Made by a program: the position numbers and the translations under genes. Shown piece by piece: positions 11,875-19,567 of a DNA stretch of 32,921 nt (the first letter of the stretch is position 1; each line of letters starts with the position of its first letter). Origin of the DNA: a virus; IMG/VR virus record IMGVR_UViG_3300020578_004200, positions 1-32,921 of that record, one strand, 5' to 3'. Below the pieces are notes generated by a model that did no database searches, was not told where the DNA came from, and saw nothing but the letters and a program-made list of their open reading frames with translations.

Positions 11875-12809
11875 TGAAACTCACACTCCAACATAATTTC
11901 AGTAAAACATGCCATCATGTTGATCTCTGGATCAGCTGCGAAAGCTCCCTGGTATGAATACTTGGCGATGGTCAGAACCAGAAGAGGCACGCTATTGGGC
12001 TTGAGCGCATCAGTGGCTCGATCATATAGACCACGAAAAATAGCATTCTGGTCTTGATCTGAGTTTTCAGCGACCCATTTCCGAATATCAGTAAACTTCT
12101 TTTCTCTGAGAAGAGGTATCAGATCCTTTACCGAGGTGTCACGCATATCCGACAGGGCGCCGGCGTCAATGCGGCCGGTGGTGGAGTATCTCTGCAGCTC
12201 ATTCAGGGCTCGACGCCAGTCTGGAAAATACTTCTGCACTACCATGGCGACGGCTGCTTTATCATACTCGATCTTCTCAGCGTCAAGTATCTCCAAAGCG
12301 CGGCGCATAAACTGGGCCGCCATCTTAGGTTTGTCCTGCTTGCCGATTACAAAATCGATAGGTGGACACCTAGAATGCAGAGGGGTTATGATTCTATTCT
12401 TAAAGTTACATGTAAGGATAAAAGACGCATTGCCAGAATATTCCTCCATGAAGTTACGAAGGGCTGGCTGAGTCGAGTTAGCGTTTAGATAATCGGCCTC
12501 GTCGAGAATAACGCATTTACGATTACCGGTAAAAGATACAGTTGATACGAAATTTAGAATTTCATTTCTAAGAGTATCGATATTACCATTCATCGAGCCG
12601 TTTACTACGATATAATCTATATCTAGTTCGGCGCATAGGGCTTTAGCAACTGTTGTCTTTCCAATTCCCGGTGGGCCAGAAAGCATCATATTTGGCATAG
12701 TATTTTTATTGACTATTTTTTGGAAAGTATTTTTAAGAGGAATAGGCAGAATAGTATCTGCTATTGTTTTTGGTCTATAACGTTCTACCCACAACACTTC
12801 ATCCCGCAT
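11871..12809 (-). CDS. 44: Clamp loader ATPase subunit gp44 (312 aa)
   Basis: AAA+ clamp loader: LWVERYRPKTIADTILP at the start, Walker A GPPGIGKT at 45-52, Walker B VILDEAD at 100-106, an arginine-finger SRC motif at 146-148, and a C-terminal collar domain. Length is close to T4 gp44 (319 aa). It hydrolyses ATP to open and place the gp45 clamp, and with gp45 and gp55 also supports late transcription. It is followed by gp62 with an ATGA overlap and preceded by a small unknown gene and gp45, the conserved T4 order. Confidence 0.96.
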   Translation of the reverse strand: MRDEVLWVERYRPKTIADTILPIPLKNTFQKIVNKNTMPNMMLSGPPGIGKTTVAKALCAELDIDYIVVNGSMNGNIDTLRNEILNFVSTVSFTGNRKCVILDEADYLNANSTQPALRNFMEEYSGNASFILTCNFKNRIITPLHSRCPPIDFVIGKQDKPKMAAQFMRRALEILDAEKIEYDKAAVAMVVQKYFPDWRRALNELQRYSTTGRIDAGALSDMRDTSVKDLIPLLREKKFTDIRKWVAENSDQDQNAIFRGLYDRATDALKPNSVPLLVLTIAKYSYQGAFAADPEINMMACFTEIMLECEFQ

Positions 12810-12820
12810 ATGTCACTCTT

Positions 12821-13042
12821 TCAGATTAGCTCTATATCGAGAGCCTTCTTAACCTCTCCACGAACGTGGTCTCTGCCGTCATGCTCACCCATATTATACA
12901 CGGTCTGCATGAGCGTGTATACATTTTTTACAACTTCTGGTGTGTTCTCAAAGCACGGCTCATAATATCCTGCGCCGCGAAACGTGCCTCTAAACATTTC
13001 AATTTTATCGTCTGAGATGCGAAAGCGTTCATCGAACAGCAT
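12821..13042 (-). CDS. Hypothetical protein between clamp and clamp loader (73 aa)
   Basis: Starts MLFDERFRISDDKIEMFRGT and ends KKALDIELI. The ATG at 13042 follows the gp45 stop (13044) by one base; a GTG at 13051 would overlap gp45. Acidic and helical in its C-terminal half (EVVKNVYTLMQTVYNMGEHDG). In T4 the gene beside 45 is rpbA, but this protein is shorter and I see no similarity to it. Position suggests a replication or transcription accessory role; unproven. Confidence 0.65.
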   Translation of the reverse strand: MLFDERFRISDDKIEMFRGTFRGAGYYEPCFENTPEVVKNVYTLMQTVYNMGEHDGRDHVRGEVKKALDIELI

Positions 13043-13043
13043 G

Positions 13044-13715
13044 CTAGCCACCGAACTTAGAAAGCTTGTCCTCGACGGCTATGAAGTACGTAACGTCCTT
13101 GGCCTTGAATCTAGAGATGCCGCGGGCACAGATAGCCACGTCGTAATCCATCGGCATGATCTTAATGTTCTCAGCCTTGAACACCAAGCTAAAGCTCTTG
13201 TTAGTCTCTCCGACCTCTGAAGCAAAGTTATCGGTGGTGGGGTTAGAGACGTCAGCCGCACCGATTGAGATCTTACCACGCTCGCCTGTTACGACGACGT
13301 GGGGTAGTCTGAGTACGGAGACCACCTTGTTGACATCGGTCATTGTGTCATTGGTAAGCTTGAACACAACGTCCTCGCTCGGAAGACTGATATTCTTGTC
13401 TGGAGCAGACATAATCGCCTTAGGGTCAGAGAAGACGTACTTCATCTTCTTCAATCCCTCAGAGATTACAGCATGGGTGTTGTCGATCTCCAGCTCAGGA
13501 TCCTTGAACAACGACAGCGCGGCCAGAAACCGCGAGATGTCATTGATCGCAAACTCATGCTGGAACTCTTCCTCGATGCTGGCTCGAGCCATAATGGTCT
13601 TGCCTGATGAAATAGTTGATAATGTCTTACCAGGCTTAACATGAACGGACGGGTTGATCGTGGAGAAGTTCTTTAGAATCTGTACGGTATGCGATGATAG
13701 CTTCAACTTTTGCAT
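13044..13715 (-). CDS. 45: Sliding clamp gp45 (223 aa)
   Basis: Length matches T4 gp45 (228 aa), and the N-terminus MQKLKLSSHTVQILKNFSTINPSVHVKPG is typical of this clamp; so are FSDPKAI and the C-terminal ISRFKAKDVTYFIAVE. The trimeric clamp holds DNA polymerase on the template and also activates late promoters with gp55. An AGGAG site lies ahead of the ATG. A TTGACA hexamer lies in the short upstream gap, but the only -10 candidate would put the transcript start past the ATG, so no promoter is called. First gene of the 45-44-62-regA cluster. Confidence 0.95.
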   Translation of the reverse strand: MQKLKLSSHTVQILKNFSTINPSVHVKPGKTLSTISSGKTIMARASIEEEFQHEFAINDISRFLAALSLFKDPELEIDNTHAVISEGLKKMKYVFSDPKAIMSAPDKNISLPSEDVVFKLTNDTMTDVNKVVSVLRLPHVVVTGERGKISIGAADVSNPTTDNFASEVGETNKSFSLVFKAENIKIMPMDYDVAICARGISRFKAKDVTYFIAVEDKLSKFGG

Positions 13716-13753
13716 GATATACTCCTATATCCTATAGAATTGTCAAAATAGTT

Positions 13754-14596
13754 TTACTTTTTTCTCAACATTCCGACGTCAGCGGTCGCTGGTGCGCCAA
13801 TCGATGCTAGATCAGCCAAAGATCCACCGAAGATATAGGTACCGACATGGCTCATCTGCATCCATGGGCAGAACCAAGTGCGCATACCAATTTCCTGAAT
13901 CTTTTGACAGAACCAATAGTCCTCTGATAGGTAACGCTTTGACTTAGGATCGATCTCGGCCTGAAAATACTGCATGATCTCACGTGAGCCATCAAACGCT
14001 TCAGTTCGCACGTGGTCTGGCTTGTACATGTACTGCGGGAAAGCCTCTGCCATCTTGCGGAGAGTATTCTTTCGCAGCATCATAAAACCGGTGCCAATTT
14101 CAAGAACCTCAACCGGCTGATTCAGTGCGATTGTTGCCTGTCCGCCTTTGGGATTGAACACATAGTCGCCGACAAACTTCTCTAGAATATTGGCGTTCTG
14201 GTCAGCCACACCCTTGTCAACAGCATGCTTGATTTTTTCCCAGCTGATGCACTTCTTGGGATATGGACCACCGATAACATCGTACTGAGAGTTGTCATCC
14301 GACAGAGCCAGAAGAGCCAGCACGTCCTGTGGGTTAAACCCGATGTCTGAGTCGACAAACATCATGTGAGTGCACTCAGAACGCATGAACTCGTCGCAGC
14401 AATAGTTACGAGCTCGTGTAACTAATGATTCATTGAAGAGAAAATACATTTGCAGGTGAATATTGTACTTGGTGCACAACGCTGAAAGATCAGCCACCGA
14501 CTTGGCGAATAGACCAGCGCACTGGCCTCCGTACATCGGCGTAGCAAAAAATAGCTTTCTCTCTCTGAGCTTCTCCATTGGAATTTCAATATTCAT
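13754..14596 (-). CDS. GT-A-like glycosyltransferase-fold protein (280 aa)
   Basis: The sequence reads like a family-2 type glycosyltransferase domain: RKLFFATPMYGGQCAG start, MFVDSDIGFNPQDVLALL with a DSD motif (DxD-type metal and nucleotide-sugar binding, near residues 95-98), DVIGGPYPKK, IGTGFMMLRKNTLRKM and a SEDYWFCQKIQEIG acidic motif near the end. Similar proteins are frequent in T4-like marine phages, but the acceptor is not established. Its ATG overlaps the DUF3310-like stop (ATGA). Given the adjoining hydroxymethylase cluster, sugar transfer to 5-hydroxymethylcytosine or to a virion protein are both possible. Confidence 0.7.
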   Translation of the reverse strand: MNIEIPMEKLRERKLFFATPMYGGQCAGLFAKSVADLSALCTKYNIHLQMYFLFNESLVTRARNYCCDEFMRSECTHMMFVDSDIGFNPQDVLALLALSDDNSQYDVIGGPYPKKCISWEKIKHAVDKGVADQNANILEKFVGDYVFNPKGGQATIALNQPVEVLEIGTGFMMLRKNTLRKMAEAFPQYMYKPDHVRTEAFDGSREIMQYFQAEIDPKSKRYLSEDYWFCQKIQEIGMRTWFCPWMQMSHVGTYIFGGSLADLASIGAPATADVGMLRKK

Positions 14597-14886
14597 CGTT
14601 TATTTTTTCCCTTATAATGATCGTTATGTAGAGCGAAAAAGACATAGTGAAGAGTCTTCATGAGGTCGTCTTTGCTGTTACCATTCTTCTTGCCATATCT
14701 CCAGAGATACTTCATAGCTGTATTTCGAAAAGTAGGAGTGGCATCGCCCATGGCGATCCAGGCATCTAAGCATTGAATGTCCTGTTGGTCAGATTTATAG
14801 TGCTGAGTATAGGTCTTGTCGATATAGGCTTTTAGATCGGCAAGAATTTTATCCTCGGAATACTTATATTCAATTTTATTGCTCAT
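14593..14886 (-). CDS. DUF3310-like protein (97 aa)
   Basis: The pattern IQCLDAWIAM...FRNTAMKYLWRYGKKNG followed by DDLMKTLHYVFFAL (residues about 38-88) matches DUF3310, a small helical phage domain found in T7 gp1.7-type nucleotide kinase proteins and many other phages. The conserved Trp-Arg-x-Gly-Lys stretch is intact. Start ATG at 14886; the gene lies after the cytosine methyltransferase homologue and overlaps the next gene. A role in nucleotide metabolism is likely from family and neighbours, but no activity is shown by sequence. Confidence 0.75.
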   Translation of the reverse strand: MSNKIEYKYSEDKILADLKAYIDKTYTQHYKSDQQDIQCLDAWIAMGDATPTFRNTAMKYLWRYGKKNGNSKDDLMKTLHYVFFALHNDHYKGKNKR

Positions 14887-14901
14887 GATATATCTTTCTT
14901 A

Positions 14902-16092
14902 TTATTTATCTGTAAAGCTCATAATTGTATTTCTCTGATAGTCAATAATCTCATAAGTCTGCTTATGATTAGACTGCTTGAGAAGATATGCATCAACTCT
15001 TTCTCTGTTTCCCTCAAGAGCAGCTACTATCTCAGTACTCATATCTGTAGCCGTACCGACGGGAACGTTCTGGCAGATATGGTTTAGGTTCTTCTTTGGA
15101 TTTAACAGCTCGAAGTCATCTGGAAGACCCATGATCGACATACACTCTCTTACGGTGAGGTATCGATCCTCATGGTAGTGAGTCAGCGCGGTCGGCAAGT
15201 GACCGACAAAAGCGCCGATATGATGCTTGGGTACAGTAGTCTGGCGGCGCATGATCGATCTGCCCTCTGAAAGCTTTTCATGAATACGGTCGCAGCGCAC
15301 CGCGGTACGCTCCTCGCCCATCTTACGACACCACTCGGCTGCCTGAGCATAGGTATATCCCTTTGACTCAAGCCAGTCCATGGGATTTGTCGTATTGTCT
15401 ATTATATCATAGAACTGACGATGAGTAACACCCTTTTCTATCTTTTCCAGAACATATCTGTATAAAACGTCAGATTTACTAGGAGTGCGTGTATTGGTAA
15501 GATCTTGCTGAGTTGCTTGAAATGGGACAGAATCCAGCAGGCTCTCGATCGTCTTAACTGGTTTCTTGAAATAGTTCAAAAGCGGAATTCGATCTCCCTT
15601 CCAGAAGAAATAGAACGAGCGCTCGCGAACCTGGGACAGTCCGTGCAGTAGAGACTTTGTCCTATAGATCGACATGGTGTAGCCATTCATGCGCGCAATT
15701 GATAGGAGACGCTGCACTACAGGTCGTCCCATCTTTCCTGCAAACTGTGGGCTGTTTTCGCCCCAGAATACCTCAGGCTTAAGAGTCTCGAGAACGAACT
15801 CGGCCGTCTTGTACATCCACTCGTTGGTCACAGAATCAGCTGATGCGCTGGGAGACAATGTGGACAAACCTGCGCAGGGACATGTCGTTCCAATGACGTC
15901 CACTCTTTTTAACTTCGGAGTAGAATCATCTAGCATGTGATATGGGATATCTTTGTAATAGTTGACCAAATGAGAGTCATTTTCTCTAAATGGCTCATAA
16001 GACATCAGATATTCTGGTCTACTACCAAGCGCTTTTTCCTGACCAAGAACCTGACCACCGATTAAGGGAACTATGAAGGCATGAGTGGTCAT
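14902..16092 (-). CDS. DNA cytosine-C5 methyltransferase homologue with degenerate motif I (396 aa)
   Basis: Motif order is that of a C5 methyltransferase: TTCPCAGLS with the catalytic PC pair (Cys73), GENSP (111-115) for the ENV motif, SQVRERSFYFF for the QxRxR motif, a variable target-recognition region at about 180-300, RYLTVRECMSIMGLPDDF (motif IX) and CQNVPVGTATDMSTEI (motif X). Motif I is unusual: FIVPLIGGQVLG instead of the common FxGxGG. The phage also has a dCMP hydroxymethylase, so ordinary cytosine may be scarce in its DNA; the enzyme may modify host DNA, act early, or have a changed activity. ATG overlaps the preceding stop by one base. Confidence 0.85.
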   Translation of the reverse strand: MTTHAFIVPLIGGQVLGQEKALGSRPEYLMSYEPFRENDSHLVNYYKDIPYHMLDDSTPKLKRVDVIGTTCPCAGLSTLSPSASADSVTNEWMYKTAEFVLETLKPEVFWGENSPQFAGKMGRPVVQRLLSIARMNGYTMSIYRTKSLLHGLSQVRERSFYFFWKGDRIPLLNYFKKPVKTIESLLDSVPFQATQQDLTNTRTPSKSDVLYRYVLEKIEKGVTHRQFYDIIDNTTNPMDWLESKGYTYAQAAEWCRKMGEERTAVRCDRIHEKLSEGRSIMRRQTTVPKHHIGAFVGHLPTALTHYHEDRYLTVRECMSIMGLPDDFELLNPKKNLNHICQNVPVGTATDMSTEIVAALEGNRERVDAYLLKQSNHKQTYEIIDYQRNTIMSFTDK

Positions 16093-17180
16093 TAACTAGC
16101 TTCCAACACTCTAGCGATCTCACGCTGCTGAATCTTCTTATCAAGAGGATGAAGATCATACAGACACTCACGCTGTCTTTTGGCGAGAGCTGTAAGTGAT
16201 TCGTCGGTCATTCCCTCTATGTCAGATACTCGCATGTTAGTGAACGCATCGCCGTAGATCTTACCTTCCTCGGTCTCACAGAATAGAACAGAGCCGACGT
16301 CTACCACCTGCTGCACTCGAGATCTCCACCAGCCAGAACCAGCATGATAGTATACCGGCATCAGGCAGCCCCAGTTGCTCTGATAAACGCGGCACATTTC
16401 TGGTTCGGTCACGCGCAAGCTCTTATTCTTACCGCGGCGCGAGCCATAGATATTTACAGGCCAGGTCGCGTTCTTTTTTTCAAACCACCTGCGAGTCTTG
16501 TCATGCATCAGTGATGAAAACACCCATGAGCGCTCCTTGGCGGGTTCGTCGGATAGAAAAGAGTCTAGACCAACAGAGTCCTCGCCGAAGTTATTCTCTG
16601 GGCGCCGATTTAGATTGTATGGATTTGGATTGTACTGGAACATTCTGTCAGTGGGCCAGCCTGTGTTGAGCTTGGTAAGATCACCACCGGCAAAGGCACA
16701 GACCATGAGTCTGTTTGTCCTACTCATGACTTTGCTCACCGCGGCGATGTAATCAGGCTTGTGAGACATGACTTTCTCTTTGGAAGACTTGCCCACATAA
16801 AGACTGAAAATATAGTCTCTAAACGGGTCTCGAATTCCAGTCGTAAGCTCGTCGCCATATCGCTTGACATTATCAAGCACCTGATTTACTTGCCAGTCGT
16901 CAAACGCTAGGATACAATTCGGTCTGGCCGCAATGGCATATAGCCCATCATAAATGTACTGACAAAACGAATTGGTGGAGTGCAGATAAACGATTACTTC
17001 ATCGTATGAGCTTAGATCTTCGCCAAGCTCGACCGGGCGCTGTTCGACTGTCCAGCCACTGTCCTCTAGACAGTGAATTAAAGAATAGTGAGAGTTTAGA
17101 ATCTTCAATTCTTTACGAAGATAGAAGTCCCGGTTACATTGCTCTCGATTCAAACCGGTTATGAGTATTCGCTTAGCCAT
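16092..17180 (-). CDS. GT-B-like glycosyltransferase, possible DNA glycosyltransferase (362 aa)
   Basis: The N-terminus AKRILITGLNREQCNRDF is a Rossmann-type start. The C-terminal half (WVFSSLMHDKTRRWFE, VNIYGSRRGKNKSLRV, then a Y-x5-G..MP-Y..AGSGWWRSRVQQVV segment with DVGSVLF) has the layout of a GT-B nucleotide-sugar domain. It has no close similarity to T4 alpha- or beta-glucosyltransferase that I can see, but the intermediate position between hydroxymethylase, UDG-like and C5-methyltransferase genes suggests it glycosylates modified cytosine. ATG at 17180 with AGGA upstream is preferred over TTG at 17204; it overlaps the UDG-like gene by eight bases. Confidence 0.6.
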   Translation of the reverse strand: MAKRILITGLNREQCNRDFYLRKELKILNSHYSLIHCLEDSGWTVEQRPVELGEDLSSYDEVIVYLHSTNSFCQYIYDGLYAIAARPNCILAFDDWQVNQVLDNVKRYGDELTTGIRDPFRDYIFSLYVGKSSKEKVMSHKPDYIAAVSKVMSRTNRLMVCAFAGGDLTKLNTGWPTDRMFQYNPNPYNLNRRPENNFGEDSVGLDSFLSDEPAKERSWVFSSLMHDKTRRWFEKKNATWPVNIYGSRRGKNKSLRVTEPEMCRVYQSNWGCLMPVYYHAGSGWWRSRVQQVVDVGSVLFCETEEGKIYGDAFTNMRVSDIEGMTDESLTALAKRQRECLYDLHPLDKKIQQREIARVLEAS

Positions 17181-17529
17181 GAATATATTTCCTGCATAAT
17201 TCAAGCCGCTCGAGCTCGTATAGCTTGTCGTTGAGTTTTCTATTTAGTCCTGACGGGTGGGGCAGCGTGAAGTGATCGACGCCGATGCGTCTAAGAGCTT
17301 CGGACGGGAAGTTACCTAGGGCGACAACTCGATCGTGGCCGAAGCAACACTCACGCATGAAGCTATAGTCTATGTCTCTGAGGGAATACCTCCCATGAGA
17401 GTGCAGACAGTTGGTGAATGAAAATATCTTTAGACCGAGTTGGTTTGCCCATCTCGGGAGTCGAGACCAAGTTGTAGACCATCCGCTCTTAGCTGTGGAC
17501 GGGTTGATTCCGACTATTAGTACTCTCAT
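17173..17529 (-). CDS. Uracil-DNA-glycosylase superfamily protein (118 aa)
   Basis: Compact UDG-fold protein: motif A VGINPSTA at residues 6-13, a central VVALGNFPSEAL strand-helix near 68-79, and motif B HPSGLNRKLND at 91-101. These correspond to the water-activating and DNA-intercalating loops of the superfamily. At 118 residues it is shorter than typical UDGs (about 200), so it is a minimal version. UDGs remove uracil or other deaminated bases from DNA. Its position between the hydroxymethylase (ATGA overlap) and a glycosyltransferase suggests it works on modified bases, for instance deaminated hydroxymethylcytosine; that is inference. Confidence 0.7.
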   Translation of the reverse strand: MRVLIVGINPSTAKSGWSTTWSRLPRWANQLGLKIFSFTNCLHSHGRYSLRDIDYSFMRECCFGHDRVVALGNFPSEALRRIGVDHFTLPHPSGLNRKLNDKLYELERLELCRKYIHG

Positions 17530-18182
17530 TTAACTAGATGGAAGTGGCGCGCGTATACGTGTAATGACCCAACGTTCCAGTAGATAAGACCGGCCGTGAC
17601 CTTGAGCTTACTGGCTAGAAGCTCTAACACATGGCGCTGAAACGCTACATCGTTTTTATATCCAAACACTACATCATTGGAGCGCATCTGCACGTGAGCC
17701 TCAAGAGCGCCATGCCTGATCATATACTGCACCGCGTTTGTGCACATGAAGTCAGACATGCCGTCTCTGTTGTAGTCCTCCCACATCGATGGTCGATTGT
17801 AGATCATGACGGCGCGGCGCGAGTCCGGCTTCTCGCGAAGCTCATTCTCTACTCGATGAAACTGGTTGTAGTTAGCGTGCGAAAATATGCACCAGCCATA
17901 GTTTGAGTTGATTAGACCGTCCTTGGACGCGACCTGCTTCCATATCTCCGGCGTTTCACCAGGAATATCGTTGACGTTGAGAGAGCAGGACATATACCAT
18001 TCAATCTCACGCTGAATATAGTCTTTATTTGGAGTACCAAAGATTGCTGGCTCGTCAGCAATAAATGATGCAGACCGAAGCTCCAGCATCTTGCAGCCGG
18101 TCTTATCGGTAACAAACGACTCGTACTTAAGCTCGTCGATGAAGTATTGTCTTATCGTAGATACTCTGTTTCTAATTAACAT
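17526..18182 (-). CDS. 42: dCMP hydroxymethylase gp42 (218 aa)
   Basis: Strong homologue of T4 gp42, which converts dCMP to 5-hydroxymethyl-dCMP with methylenetetrahydrofolate. Shared segments include SASFIADEPAIFGTPNKDYIQ, DIPGETPEIWKQVAS, INSNYGW, GMSDFMCTNAVQYMIR with catalytic Cys147, and MRSNDVVFGYKND, where Asp178 replaces the Asn of thymidylate synthases and marks a dCMP enzyme. It aligns with T4 from MLIRNRVST, so the start is ATG 18182; the longer frame to 18254 overlaps the previous gene. It is about 28 residues shorter than T4 at the C-terminus. It predicts hydroxymethylcytosine in the phage DNA. Confidence 0.95.
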   Translation of the reverse strand: MLIRNRVSTIRQYFIDELKYESFVTDKTGCKMLELRSASFIADEPAIFGTPNKDYIQREIEWYMSCSLNVNDIPGETPEIWKQVASKDGLINSNYGWCIFSHANYNQFHRVENELREKPDSRRAVMIYNRPSMWEDYNRDGMSDFMCTNAVQYMIRHGALEAHVQMRSNDVVFGYKNDVAFQRHVLELLASKLKVTAGLIYWNVGSLHVYARHFHLVK

Positions 18183-18519
18183 TCTTGATCTTTCGATTGA
18201 GCCAGTCACGATCGGGCCGTTGACCATCGATCTTACCGCGGGAATACGCCACAAAGAACGATGAGTAATTGATTAGGTCTCGAGCTGAATCTTCTAGAGA
18301 CTCAAAATTGGGCTTATAGTTTGGATCATTGCTCATTGCCTCCATGACCGATCGCATGCGTAACAGCTTAGCGTTCATAGAGTCGAAGATACTTTGGCAG
18401 CCGTTCGGATAATAGTCTGCCTGACGAATGCTTGAGTTTGGATTCTGATAGTCGTTCGACTTGCGCAGCTGCAGGTCGATGCACTCCTGAAGTACTTTAA
18501 CGGATTCTTTGTCTGCCAT
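18172..18519 (-). CDS. Nucleotide-modification-associated (Nmad1/DUF1599-like) protein (115 aa)
   Basis: The sequence VLQECIDLQLRKSNDYQNP...IRQADYYPNG...IFDSMNAKLLRMRSVM (about residues 8-60) resembles DUF1599, also called nucleotide modification associated domain 1, with the typical Lys-x2-Asp-Tyr motif and an MxxKxxRM helix. A second helix block (DSARDLINYSSFFVAYSRG) follows. ATG at 18519 with GAGG five bases before it is preferred to GTG 18525. It overlaps gp42 by 11 bases. The domain is known for association with phage nucleotide and base modification, without a firm activity. Confidence 0.65.
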   Translation of the reverse strand: MADKESVKVLQECIDLQLRKSNDYQNPNSSIRQADYYPNGCQSIFDSMNAKLLRMRSVMEAMSNDPNYKPNFESLEDSARDLINYSSFFVAYSRGKIDGQRPDRDWLNRKIKNVN

Positions 18520-18526
18520 AATCACC

Positions 18527-19096
18527 TCACCTAATAGCTACACAGTGGTCGTTCTTAATCGCAGATTGATGATCAAATTCATTCTTCAACCAATCTTCTT
18601 TCTTGCCAGATAGCTTTATGTACTCGTGAATATGCTTAGCGTCGACCATATATTTTGGTATGCAGCGAAACACGACGTCGTACTTATTTCCTACCTGCTC
18701 GCGGGATACTATTACAAAAAGTCTGTTAAATGACTGGCAGTCTAAGATAGACTGCCTCTGGCTGTCATTGAAGCGATAGTAATTTGTGCTGTGGTACATG
18801 CTCTTGGCCTCACAGATCACGCCTTCGCACTTTAGATCGGTCTTTCGCTTTTTATAGGAAATACCCACGGCACCAGCTGTAATTTTAGCAGTAGACTTAA
18901 AATATCCAGTACTCTCCAAAGCCTTCTCACAGCACATGCCCATGGCCGTATGCCATCTCACGGTCTTGAAGTCTCTGCGAAAACCCCTCTTCTTTTGTTC
19001 CTGCTCCCAGTTGTTCTGTACCATCGTGTCAAAATCTTCCTTGAACCTGGGATCGTTCATATCGACTACGACGTCTAGCTCACGCAGCGCGTCCAT
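18527..19096 (-). CDS. PD-(D/E)XK nuclease-like protein (189 aa)
   Basis: The middle part contains KTDLKCEGVICEAKSMYHST (about residues 85-104), which fits the D-x(6-10)-E-x-K active site of restriction-endonuclease-like nucleases, with an upstream helix MGMCCEKALESTG providing the usual Glu. The remaining part (RFNDSQRQSILDCQSFNRLFVIVS) fits the following helix and strand. It may be a host-DNA or unmodified-DNA nuclease or a Holliday-junction-like enzyme; no closer match. ATG 19096 is chosen because the ATG at 19120 overlaps the promoter -10; no clear Shine-Dalgarno sequence precedes either. First gene of the nucleotide-modification run. Confidence 0.5.
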   Translation of the reverse strand: MDALRELDVVVDMNDPRFKEDFDTMVQNNWEQEQKKRGFRRDFKTVRWHTAMGMCCEKALESTGYFKSTAKITAGAVGISYKKRKTDLKCEGVICEAKSMYHSTNYYRFNDSQRQSILDCQSFNRLFVIVSREQVGNKYDVVFRCIPKYMVDAKHIHEYIKLSGKKEDWLKNEFDHQSAIKNDHCVAIR

Positions 19097-19118
19097 TATT
19101 GGTTGGCTGAATATAAAC

Positions 19119-19147
19119 ATTCTATCACTGTTTGGTAAAAATGTAAA
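19119..19147 (-). promoter_or_regulatory. Early-type promoter before the hydroxymethylase operon
   Basis: Minus strand: TTTACA (19142-19147), 17 bp, TAGAAT (19119-19124). The longer ATG at 19120 overlaps the -10, so it should not be in the transcript; the ATG at 19096 gives a leader of about 16 nt. Confidence 0.65.
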
Positions 19148-19150
19148 CTA

Positions 19151-19567
19151 TTATTTTATCCATTGCTCTAGAAAGACAAAGTCTAAAAGAGATTTATCTT
19201 TGTTATGATCTGGTGCCTTCCATCCCTCGGGCTTAATAAGGTCTGGCAGACCAAGTGGGTTAGGGCGCGACTCCTTTATGCCGACTTTCTTGCTCATGTT
19301 TGCGGCTAGCACTCTATCCCATGCCGCGTGAGCATCGACGTCAAAGGCGTCTAGAGTGCCGATAGCTACTACACATAGATCGATAAGAGCATCAATCGCT
19401 TCGTTTGGGTCAGCGGCGTTATTAAGCTCATTGAGCTCCTCGGCTAGAAACTCAACTCTAAATTTGTAATATTCAACCAGCTGCTTCGCGGTCATTTTAG
19501 AGATGGCCTTATGGAAGCCATAGTGAGAATGCATCTCACCGATATCTTTTACCCAGTTGTCACTCAT
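19151..19567 (-). CDS. MazG-like nucleotide pyrophosphohydrolase (138 aa)
   Basis: An all-helical MazG/PRA-PH-type core is visible: YKFRVEFLAEELNELNNA with the E-x2-E-type acidic motif, then AIDALIDLCVVAIGTLDAF, VDAHAAWDRVLAANMSKK with further Asp and Asn residues. These enzymes hydrolyse (d)NTPs to monophosphates, cleaning nucleotide pools or altering alarmone levels. The start at 19567 (MSDNWVKDIGEMHSHYG) is chosen over the long frame to 19708, which lies inside the upstream gene; it overlaps that gene by eight bases. It fits a phage that changes its dCMP pool. Confidence 0.8.
   Translation of the reverse strand: MSDNWVKDIGEMHSHYGFHKAISKMTAKQLVEYYKFRVEFLAEELNELNNAADPNEAIDALIDLCVVAIGTLDAFDVDAHAAWDRVLAANMSKKVGIKESRPNPLGLPDLIKPEGWKAPDHNKDKSLLDFVFLEQWIK

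Noticed and set aside
14903-14910. GATAAATA as a late promoter for the DUF3310-like gene
   Set aside because: First position differs from consensus and the gene sits in an early-type operon with no other sign of late expression; left out as too weak.
18183-18254. N-terminal extension of the gp42 ORF
   Set aside because: T4 gp42 similarity begins at MLIRNRVS; the extension overlaps the Nmad1-like gene in another frame.
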